Assembly (NCBI GenBank): GCA_031259905.1
Contig: JAIRKS010000220.1
Location: 1-5,396 of the forward strand
Reading direction: 5' to 3'
DNA: 5,396 nt
Source: Odoribacteraceae bacterium
Lineage (GTDB): Bacteria; Bacteroidota; Bacteroidia; Bacteroidales; Marinifilaceae
The position numbers and the translations under genes are program-made. Below the pieces are notes generated by a model. The model made no database searches and was not told the origin of the DNA. It saw nothing but the letters and a program-made list of their open reading frames with translations. Shown one piece after another: positions 1-4,982 of this stretch (position 1 is the stretch's first letter; every line of letters starts with the position of its first letter).

Positions 1-105
1 GGACGCCCCAAATTCAATTTGGGACGCCCCAAATTCAGTTTGGGACGCCCGAAATTCAGTTTCTGACGCCCCAAACTCGGTCCCTGACGCCCCAAATTCC
101 ACCCC
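1..105. repeat. 21-bp tandem repeat array, about five copies, possibly continuing off the left edge
   Basis: Five head-to-tail units start at 1, 22, 43, 64 and 85. The shared core is GACGCCCCAAATTCA followed by a variable TTT/GTTT tail. Units 1-3 are nearly identical; units 4 and 5 diverge in the last third, as expected at the edge of an array. There are no unique spacers between units, so it is not a CRISPR. The junction of units 1 and 2 is a perfect inverted repeat, AATTTGGG (16-23) and CCCAAATT (28-35) around a 4-base loop, so the array can form hairpins on either strand. The unit is 7 codons long, so no frame is shifted by copy-number change. Function is unknown; an intergenic variable-number repeat is the simplest reading. 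Confidence 0.9.
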
Positions 106-141
106 CGGAGTGCATGACCCCGCCACCGGCAGCCCGACAAC

Positions 142-172
142 TTGCGCGTCGTTAAATAAATCCGTACTTTCG
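142..172 (+). promoter_or_regulatory. Candidate Bacteroidota-type promoter for mce
   Basis: TTG at 142-144 is followed, after 20 bases, by TACTTTCG at 165-172. This matches the Bacteroidota primary-sigma consensus (TTG at -33, TAnnTTTG at -7) at all but one specified base, with normal spacing. Transcription would start near 178-180 and give a leader of roughly 75 nt before the ATG at 254. The match is by eye only; short degenerate motifs occur by chance. Confidence 0.4.
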
Positions 173-253
173 TCCCCGGCAGCCGCGAAAGCCTCGCGTG
201 ACAAAAACAACGACGCCCGCGACAAGCCAAAACATGTACCTAAAATAATTCGC

Positions 254-658
254 ATGAAACCAACCCACATCGAACACGTCGGCATCGCCGTCGCCAGCCT
301 CGAAGAAGCAATCCCCTTCTACGAAAAAGTCCTCGGGCTTACCTGCTACGCCATCGAGGAAGTCAAGGAACAAAAAGTAAAGACCGCATTCTTCCAGGTC
401 GGTCAAACAAAAATCGAACTGCTCGAGTCCACCGACCCCGAGGGGCCCGTTGGCAAGTTCGTGGAAAAAAACGGCGGGGGAATGCACCACATCGCCTTCG
501 CCGTCGACAACGTACAAGAAGCCATCGACCAGGCCGCCGCCGCCGGGTGCCGCCTCATCGACAAAACTCCCCGCGATGGCGCCGAGGGGCTTCGAATAGC
601 CTTCCTCCACCCCGCCTCCACCTGCCGCGTCCTCACCGAACTCTGCGGGAAACCTTAA
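254..658 (+). CDS. mce: Methylmalonyl-CoA epimerase
   Basis: The 134-residue protein interconverts the (R) and (S) epimers of methylmalonyl-CoA. It links methylmalonyl-CoA mutase to the decarboxylase or carboxyltransferase step in the cytoplasmic succinate-propionate route. It has the two-module vicinal-oxygen-chelate fold of the glyoxalase superfamily. The first module opens with IEHVGIAV (residues 6-13), the second with GGGMHHIAFAV (74-84). Likely metal ligands by family analogy are H8, E55 in KIELLE, one of H78/H79, and E129 in the terminal LTELC. Length is typical for the family. The ATG at 254 is preferred because it places MKPTHIEHVG at the usual N-terminus and follows an A-rich leader. 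The frame is open further left, through a GTG at 110 to the window edge, but that sequence is low-complexity and unlike the family. A generic glyoxalase is the main alternative; the match to Bacteroidales epimerases makes it unlikely. Confidence 0.93.
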   Translation: MKPTHIEHVGIAVASLEEAIPFYEKVLGLTCYAIEEVKEQKVKTAFFQVGQTKIELLESTDPEGPVGKFVEKNGGGMHHIAFAVDNVQEAIDQAAAAGCRLIDKTPRDGAEGLRIAFLHPASTCRVLTELCGKP

Positions 659-666
659 CACGCGCA

Positions 667-698
667 CGCGGGAAAGCCCGGAAACGGGAACACCCGCG
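667..698 (+). other. Nested hairpin with GAAA tetraloop between mce and ltaE
   Basis: Within the 57-bp gap between the two genes, outer arms CGCGGG (667-672) and CCCGCG (693-698) enclose inner arms CCCG (677-680) and CGGG (685-688). The inner arms are closed by a GAAA tetraloop (681-684). A symmetric 4-by-4 internal loop, AAAG facing AACA, separates the two stems. No T tract follows, so it is not a classical intrinsic terminator. It could be an RNA stability or processing element between cistrons; this role is inference. Confidence 0.55.
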
Positions 699-715
699 GC
701 CAATACACCAAACAC

Positions 716-1741
716 ATGAACCGCGGATTTGCAAGCGATAACTGCTCCGGCGCCCTGCCGGAAGTACTCGAGGCCATCCGGGCAGCCGCCCGAGGCCACC
801 ACCCCTCCTACGGGGAAGACGACTACTCCCGCCGCCTCGCGGAAGCCTTCCGGCAACTCCTCGGGCCGGACATCGCCACCTTCCTCGTCTACAACGGCAC
901 CGGCGCCAACCTCCTCGGCATATCGGCCGTCACCCGCCCGCACCACGCCGTCATCTGCGCCGAAACCGCCCACCTGCACGTCGACGAATGCGGCGCCGTC
1001 GAGAAATTCACCGGCTGCAAGGTACTTACCGTCCCCACCTTTAACGGGAAACTCGAACCGGGCTTCATCCGGAATCACCTCCGCGGCTTCGGCGACCCGC
1101 ATCGCGTGCAACCGCGCGTCATCTCGATCTCCCAGGCATCCGAGCTGGGCACCGTCTACACCCCCGACGAAATCAAAGACATCTGCGACCTCGCCCACGA
1201 CCACGGGATGCTCGTCCACGTCGACGGCGCCCGCGTCGCGAACGCCGCCGCCCACCTCGGCCTCCCCCCGGCAGCCTTCACGCGCGACGCCGGCGTCGAC
1301 ATCCTCTCATTCGGCGGCACGAAAAACGGCATGATCTTCGGCGAAGCCGTCGTCTTCTTCAATCCATCCCTCGCCAGGGAAGTCGAATACACCCGCAAGC
1401 AAATGACGCAGCTACACTCCAAGAGCCGCTTCATCGCCGCCCAATTCCTGGCCCTCCTCGAGGACGACCTCTGGCTACGCGCCGCCGGCCACGCCAACGA
1501 CATGGCACGCCTCCTCGCGCGGGAAGCCATGCAAGTGCCCGGCGTCACCATCACGCAAGAAGTACAAGCGAACGAGGTCTTCGCCATCATCCCCCGCGAA
1601 ATCATCGAACCGCTCCGCCGCGACTGCTTCTTCCACGTCTGGGACGAGGACGCCGGCGAGGTACGCTGGGTCTGCTCCTTCGACACCACGGAAGAAGACA
1701 TCTTCGACTTTACCGCCCTCCTGCGCTCCCTCGCCGGCTGA
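716..1741 (+). CDS. ltaE: Low-specificity L-threonine aldolase (PLP-dependent, fold type I)
   Basis: The 341-residue cytoplasmic enzyme cleaves L-threonine and L-allo-threonine to glycine and acetaldehyde. Visible family marks, in order: SDNCSGALPEV (8-18) at the N-terminus; HPSYGEDDY (29-37); NGTGANLL (60-67), the phosphate-binding turn; H86 in the AHLHVDECGA stretch, expected to stack on the cofactor ring; HVDGAR (168-173), where D170 should bind the pyridine nitrogen and R173 the substrate carboxylate; and SFGGTKNG (198-205), with K203 as the Schiff-base lysine. Length is normal for the family and all key residues are present. The ATG follows an A-rich stretch without a Shine-Dalgarno, as usual in Bacteroidota. 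No promoter is seen in the 57-bp gap, so co-transcription with mce is likely. Exact stereospecificity cannot be read from sequence; a related beta-eliminating lyase is the alternative. Confidence 0.92.
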   Translation: MNRGFASDNCSGALPEVLEAIRAAARGHHPSYGEDDYSRRLAEAFRQLLGPDIATFLVYNGTGANLLGISAVTRPHHAVICAETAHLHVDECGAVEKFTGCKVLTVPTFNGKLEPGFIRNHLRGFGDPHRVQPRVISISQASELGTVYTPDEIKDICDLAHDHGMLVHVDGARVANAAAHLGLPPAAFTRDAGVDILSFGGTKNGMIFGEAVVFFNPSLAREVEYTRKQMTQLHSKSRFIAAQFLALLEDDLWLRAAGHANDMARLLAREAMQVPGVTITQEVQANEVFAIIPREIIEPLRRDCFFHVWDEDAGEVRWVCSFDTTEEDIFDFTALLRSLAG

Positions 1742-1753
1742 CGCGCCGGCGGG
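1730..1753 (+). terminator. GC-rich stem-loop spanning the ltaE stop codon
   Basis: CGCCGGC (1732-1738) and GCCGGCG (1745-1751) form a perfect 7-bp stem around a 6-base loop that contains the TGA stop. A T-G and a C-G pair can extend it to 1730 and 1753. The bases that follow (GAAATACCCC) lack a T tract. It could block exonucleases or weakly terminate, but it is not a canonical Rho-independent terminator. Confidence 0.35.
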
Positions 1754-1770
1754 AAATACCCCCACGGGAT

Positions 1771-1837
1771 AAACAACAAAAATACCGGGGCACGCGGGCG
1801 CGTCATCGTCGCGCGTTCCTCCCGCTCGTTGCCCCGG
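1771..1837 (-). terminator. Likely intrinsic terminator of the nrdDG operon
   Basis: TGCCCCGG (1830-1837) and CCGGGGCA (1785-1792) form a perfect 8-bp outer stem. The 37-nt interior can fold further, for example 1798-1802 with 1810-1814. Read on the - strand, the stem is followed directly by TATTTTTGTTGTTT (complement of 1784-1771), a T-rich tail. It lies about 75 bp past the nrdG stop, so it fits termination of nrdDG. On the + strand the stem is followed only by a short T-containing stretch, so it would serve ltaE less well. The long loop lowers confidence. Confidence 0.5.
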
Positions 1838-1876
1838 CACCCGGGAATCTTTCCACTACCTGTTACATAACCCGCG

Positions 1877-1912
1877 CGCGCCGCCGCCCGTCCCCTCCAC
1901 GGGACAGGCGCG
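1877..1912 (-). other. Imperfect hairpin directly after the nrdG stop
   Basis: Outer arms CGCGCC (1877-1882) and GGCGCG (1907-1912) enclose inner arms GTCCC (1890-1894) and GGGAC (1901-1905). The structure abuts the nrdG stop codon. No T tract follows on either strand. It may protect the 3' end of the nrdDG message, but in such GC-rich sequence a chance fold is possible. Confidence 0.3.
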
Positions 1913-2425
1913 TCAATCGTTCGTCCGCGTGATCACCCGCCCGGCGGCACGGCTGGCGGCAACGTCGATGACGCGTTGATTGGAACTCCCGGTAAAGGGA
2001 CTCTCCTCGTCGCGCAACTCTTCCACGTAAGGCCCGTCGACGAGCACGTCGATGAAAGGGAGGAGGCGCGAAAGGCGCGGGGAAACGATGACCTCCTCGT
2101 AGAGGTAGCCGGTGTAACACCAGATGGTTTTCGCGGTCTCTTCCCGTACCCTCCTGGCCAGCCGCGCGAACGCCTCCACTTGCAAGAAGGGATCGCCGCC
2201 GCTAAACGTGACGTTGGACAACGCGGCGTCCTTTATCCTTTCCATGACGTGATCGATGGATTGTCGCGTGCCGTTCTCGATAAACCACGAGCGCGGGTTG
2301 TGGCACCCCCGGCAGCGACGCGGGCAACCCGCCGCGTAGATCGACGTGCGGAGGCCCGGCCCGTCGACGACGGTGTCCTCGACGATGTCAAGAATGGAGA
2401 GATCACTCGTGTACAACGCGGTCAT
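1913..2425 (-). CDS. nrdG: Anaerobic ribonucleotide reductase activating protein (radical SAM activase)
   Basis: The 170-residue enzyme reductively cleaves S-adenosylmethionine at a [4Fe-4S] cluster to place the glycyl radical on NrdD. The cluster motif CxxxCxxC is at C34, C38 and C41 (CPRRCRGCHNP). TFSGGDP (73-79) is the SAM-binding motif of the family. WCYTGY (102-107), DVLVDGPYVEELRD (126-139) and FTGSSNQRVID (144-154) are conserved NrdG stretches. The compact length, with no extra cluster domain, separates it from pyruvate formate-lyase activase, which is longer. The ATG lies 23 bp inside the end of nrdD in another frame, and the next internal Met (residue 61) would remove the cluster, so this start is well supported. 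The overlap suggests translational coupling with nrdD. No Shine-Dalgarno is evident. Confidence 0.95.
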   Translation of the reverse strand: MTALYTSDLSILDIVEDTVVDGPGLRTSIYAAGCPRRCRGCHNPRSWFIENGTRQSIDHVMERIKDAALSNVTFSGGDPFLQVEAFARLARRVREETAKTIWCYTGYLYEEVIVSPRLSRLLPFIDVLVDGPYVEELRDEESPFTGSSNQRVIDVAASRAAGRVITRTND

Positions 2426-4610
2426 TCAGCTCGGCAAGCTTGGCGTTGTTCCAACGATCGGTGGTCCCGACGAGATACCCGGTGATGCGCTGCAGGCAAT
2501 CGACGCGTTGACTGCCGCAGCGGGGGCACTCGCTCAACGGATCGCCCGCGTTCTCGTAGCCGCAGTCGAGGCAGCGATTCCGGTTGTGGTTGACGGAGAC
2601 GTACCCCATGTTGTACTTGTCGGCAAGGTCAACGATCGTCATGATGGCTTCCGGGTTGCGGGTGGCGTCGCCGTCGATCTCGACGTAAAAGATATGCCCC
2701 CCGCGGGTCAGCTCGTGGTAAGGCGCCTCGACGCGCGCCTTGTGATGGGCACTGCACTTGTAGTAAACGGGCACGTGGTTGGAGTTCGTGTAATACGCGC
2801 GGTCGGTGACGCCGGGGATCTCCCCGAACTCCTTCCTGTCGCGCCGGGTAAACTTCCCGGCAAGCCCCTCGGCGGGGGTGGCGAGCACGCTGTAATTATG
2901 CGCGTACCGGTCGCAGAACGACGCGACACGGTCGCGCATCCTCGTGACGATGTCGAGACCAAGTTGGCGCGCCCTCTCGTCCTCGCCGTGGTGCTTCCCG
3001 GTCAACGCGACGAGGGCCTCGGCAAGCCCGATGAAGCCGATGCCGAGCGTCCCCTGGTTGATGACGCTCTCGACGGTATCCCCGGGCCGTAGCCCCTCGC
3101 ATCCCTCCCACAGCGTCGACATCAGGAGGGGGAACTGTTTGGCCAGGGCTGTTTTCTGGAATTCGAAGCGGTGGTGCAACTGGAGGGCGGCAAGTTCGAG
3201 GATCTCGTCGAGCTTTTTATAGAAGATCTCGACGCGTCGCTCCTCGTCGTCGACGCACCTGCACTCGATGGCCACGCGCACGAGGTTCAGCGTGGTGAAG
3301 GAGAGGTTACCGCGCCCGACGGAGGTTTTCTTCCCGAAGCGGTTCTCGAACACGCGCGTGCGGCATCCCATCGTGGCGACCTCGTGGAGGTATCTCCGGG
3401 GATCGTCCTCCCGCCACTCCTCGTGGACATTGTACGTGGCGTCGAGGTTCAGGAAGTTGGGGAAAAAGCGGCGGGCGCTCACCTTGCAGGCCAGGCGATA
3501 GAGATCGTGGTTCCTGTCCCCTGGGAGATAGCTGACGCCCCGCTTTTTCTTCCAGATCTGGATGGGGAAAATGGCCGTCCCGCCCCCGCCGACCCCCTCG
3601 TTGGTGCTGTTTAGGATCTCCCGGATGACGCACCGTCCCTCGGCCGAGGTGTCCGTGCCGTAGTTGATGGAGCTGAACACGACTTGGTTTCCCCCGCGGG
3701 AGTGGATCGTGTTCATGTTGTGGATAAAGGCTTCCATTGCCTGGTGGACGCGGTTAACCGTCCGGTTGATGGCCTGCTGCACGACACGTTCCTTCCCTTG
3801 AAGCCCCGCCAACGGACGCGTCACGTAGTCCTCGACGGGGACATCGTACAAGCCGTCGAAACATTCCCCGGTAAACGTTTCAATGACCTTGATTTCCTCG
3901 ACAAAAGTCTTCCTCACGAAGGGCGCAAGATAGAAGTCGAACGCCGGGATGGCCTGCCCCCCGTGCATCTCGTTCTGGGCGGTCTCGAGGGAGATGCAGC
4001 TGATCATGCTGGCGGTCTCTATCCGTCGGGCGGGCCGGGACTCCCCGTGCCCGACGTTGAAGCCCCCGTGGAGAATCTTGTCGAGGGGATGCTGCACGCA
4101 GGTGAGGCTCTTGGTGGGGTAGTAGTCCTTGTCGTGGACGTGGAGGTAGTTCCGGCGCACGGCCTCCTTGACTTCCGGCGGGAGAAGGTAGTCGTCGACG
4201 AAGGGCTTCGTCGACTCGCTGGCGAACTTCATCATCATCCCGGCGGGAGTATCGGCGTTCATGTTGGCGTTCTCGCGGGTGACGTCGTTCGATTTGGTCT
4301 CGATGATTTCAAGGAATATCTCCCGCGTCTTGGCTTTCCGCGCGATGCTGCGCTGATCGCGGTACGCGATGTATTTCCGGGCGACCTCCTTGCGAGGACT
4401 GTTCATAAGTTCCATCTCGATCGTGTCCTGGATTTCCTCCACGGTCATCTGTTGTTGCCCCCTGGAACTGACCCGGTCGGTGATTTGCTGGACGAGCGCG
4501 GGATCTTCGCCCGCTTCCGTCTGTAACATGGCTTTACGGATGGCCGTCTTGATTTTTTCCTCGTTGAAACCGACCACGCGTCCGTCTCGTTTGACTACAG
4601 TTTGTATCAT
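2403..4610 (-). CDS. nrdD: Anaerobic (class III) ribonucleoside-triphosphate reductase, catalytic subunit
   Basis: The 735-residue enzyme reduces ribonucleoside triphosphates to deoxy forms using an oxygen-sensitive glycyl radical. Residues 1 to about 92 form one ATP-cone allosteric domain (KRDGRVVGFNEEKI at 7-20). The catalytic barrel follows. C171 in SLTCVQHP and C416 in TMGCRTRV match the active-site cysteine positions of the family; C416 is the likely thiyl-radical residue. C680, C683, C695 and C698 (CLDCGYE then CPRCGS) form the C-terminal zinc site. RITGYLVG (708-715) carries the radical glycine, G711. All key parts are present and the length is normal. The ATG is preceded by an A-rich leader without a Shine-Dalgarno, and a candidate promoter lies 36 bp upstream. 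nrdG overlaps its 3' end by 23 bp. Whether formate or thioredoxin supplies electrons is not settled here. Confidence 0.97.
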   Translation of the reverse strand: MIQTVVKRDGRVVGFNEEKIKTAIRKAMLQTEAGEDPALVQQITDRVSSRGQQQMTVEEIQDTIEMELMNSPRKEVARKYIAYRDQRSIARKAKTREIFLEIIETKSNDVTRENANMNADTPAGMMMKFASESTKPFVDDYLLPPEVKEAVRRNYLHVHDKDYYPTKSLTCVQHPLDKILHGGFNVGHGESRPARRIETASMISCISLETAQNEMHGGQAIPAFDFYLAPFVRKTFVEEIKVIETFTGECFDGLYDVPVEDYVTRPLAGLQGKERVVQQAINRTVNRVHQAMEAFIHNMNTIHSRGGNQVVFSSINYGTDTSAEGRCVIREILNSTNEGVGGGGTAIFPIQIWKKKRGVSYLPGDRNHDLYRLACKVSARRFFPNFLNLDATYNVHEEWREDDPRRYLHEVATMGCRTRVFENRFGKKTSVGRGNLSFTTLNLVRVAIECRCVDDEERRVEIFYKKLDEILELAALQLHHRFEFQKTALAKQFPLLMSTLWEGCEGLRPGDTVESVINQGTLGIGFIGLAEALVALTGKHHGEDERARQLGLDIVTRMRDRVASFCDRYAHNYSVLATPAEGLAGKFTRRDRKEFGEIPGVTDRAYYTNSNHVPVYYKCSAHHKARVEAPYHELTRGGHIFYVEIDGDATRNPEAIMTIVDLADKYNMGYVSVNHNRNRCLDCGYENAGDPLSECPRCGSQRVDCLQRITGYLVGTTDRWNNAKLAELNDRVVHE

Positions 4611-4645
4611 AGTGTTGTTTCTTTTATTGGATCAAGTAACAGCAG

Positions 4646-4653
4646 CAAATATA
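4646..4653 (-). promoter_or_regulatory. nrdD promoter, -7 element
   Basis: On the - strand these bases read TATATTTG, a perfect match to the Bacteroidota -7 consensus TAnnTTTG. It is the only such match on the - strand between 4611 and 4800. Transcription would start near 4639, giving a leader of about 28 nt before the nrdD ATG. No TTG is present at the expected -33 position; that position holds a palindrome (4671-4682) instead, which would fit an activator-dependent or repressed promoter. Confidence 0.5.
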
Positions 4654-4670
4654 ATCTATTTTCCCGTGCA

Positions 4671-4682
4671 GTTACCCGTAAC
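4671..4682. promoter_or_regulatory. Palindrome at the -33 position of the nrdD promoter, possible operator
   Basis: GTTAC and GTAAC form 5-bp inverted arms around a 2-base centre. Its centre lies about 37-38 bp upstream of the inferred nrdD start, where the -33 element should be. It does not match the NrdR box or FNR consensus as I know them. The regulator is unknown. Confidence 0.3.
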
Positions 4683-4692
4683 GGAGAAATAC

Positions 4693-4784
4693 TTTTCCTA
4701 TTTCCGCCGGTAAGTTTCCCGGAAACATACAAACATGTACTGTAAAAGAGCATGAAACAATTTTCCAAGGTAACGAAAGTTTCC
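4693..4784. promoter_or_regulatory. Cluster of TTTCC motifs with a 13-bp palindrome upstream of nrdD
   Basis: TTTCC occurs on the + strand at 4694-4698, 4701-4705, 4715-4719, 4762-4766 and 4780-4784, and inverted as GGAAA at 4721-4725. Two of these make a palindrome with 6-bp arms, GTTTCC (4714-4719) and GGAAAC (4721-4726). Two sites are preceded by GGTAA (4709-4713 and 4769-4773). This AT-richer block between the nrdD promoter and the downstream hairpins has no credible reading frame and could be a regulator-binding region. Confidence 0.3.
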
Positions 4785-4822
4785 TAAAAAGAAAACGTAA
4801 TGTCAATAGAGGAACGAATGAT

Positions 4823-4863
4823 GTCACGCTCGCACGTGATCGGTGATTGCCCGGTGCCGGGTG
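4823..4863. other. Two short hairpins preceding the 4874-4908 terminator
   Basis: TCACG (4824-4828) pairs with CGTGA (4835-4839) around a 6-base loop, extendable by a G-T pair. CCCG (4850-4853) pairs with CGGG (4858-4861) around GTGC, extendable by two wobble pairs. With the following hairpin they form a series of three in about 75 bp. They could be part of a small RNA on the + strand or of the 3' untranslated region of the gene ending at 4983. Confidence 0.35.
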
Positions 4864-4873
4864 CTGTAAAATG

Positions 4874-4908
4874 CAGGCGGGCACTTTCGCACCCGCCCGT
4901 GTTTTTTT
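4874..4908. terminator. Strong hairpin with a T7 tract, possibly bidirectional terminator
   Basis: Arms GGCGGG (4876-4881) and CCCGCC (4892-4897) form the core stem. On the + strand it is followed by CGTG and then seven T (4902-4908), a classical intrinsic terminator layout, yet no + strand gene precedes it. On the - strand, wobble pairs extend the fold to 11 bp (4899-4889 with 4884-4874) closed by a GAAA tetraloop, with TTTT at 4871-4868 just beyond. It sits about 85 bp past the stop of the partial - strand gene, so it plausibly terminates that gene; the + strand role is open. Confidence 0.6.
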
Positions 4909-4910
4909 GT

Positions 4911-4982
4911 CAAGTGATCGCCGCACGGGGCGATCGGGAGATTCCAGGACGGGGAAGTCGCGTCCTCCCCCTTGTCCCTCGT
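4911..4982 (-). other. 3' flank of the partial gene with two further inverted repeats; rest of the 372-bp gap
   Basis: GATCGCC (4916-4922) and GGCGATC (4929-4935) form a perfect 7-bp stem with a 6-base loop. AGGACG (4946-4951) and CGTCCT (4961-4966) form a 6-bp stem with a 9-base loop. Both fall between the stop codon at 4983 and the T7 hairpin, in what would be the 3' untranslated region of that gene. No credible protein-coding frame was found anywhere in 4611-4982. Confidence 0.4.

Noticed and set aside
1..105. CRISPR array
   Set aside because: Units abut directly with no unique spacers, and no cas genes are present.
110..253. GTG at 110 as the start of mce
   Set aside because: It adds 48 low-complexity residues not typical of the family, and a candidate promoter (142-172) lies inside the extension.
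152..1255. Long - strand open frame (367 codons) opposite mce and ltaE
   Set aside because: Low-complexity G/V/D-rich translation mirrors the C-ending codons of the two + strand genes; no family features. It is an antisense shadow.
1976..4526. Several + strand open frames opposite nrdG and nrdD
   Set aside because: They lie wholly opposite well-supported genes and their translations show only composition-driven V/D/R-rich sequence.
4604..4617. NrdR-type box at the nrdD start (ACACTAT on the - strand)
   Set aside because: Only one half-site resembles the consensus; the second half does not match and it overlaps the start codon.
4622..4635. FNR-type site before nrdD (ATCAA half-site at 4631-4635)
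   Set aside because: The partner half at 4622-4626 reads TTTTA rather than TTGAT, and the position is near the inferred transcript start.
4672..4926. 84-codon - strand frame upstream of nrdD
   Set aside because: It spans the nrdD regulatory motifs and the T7 hairpin, has no recognisable domain, and has atypical composition.
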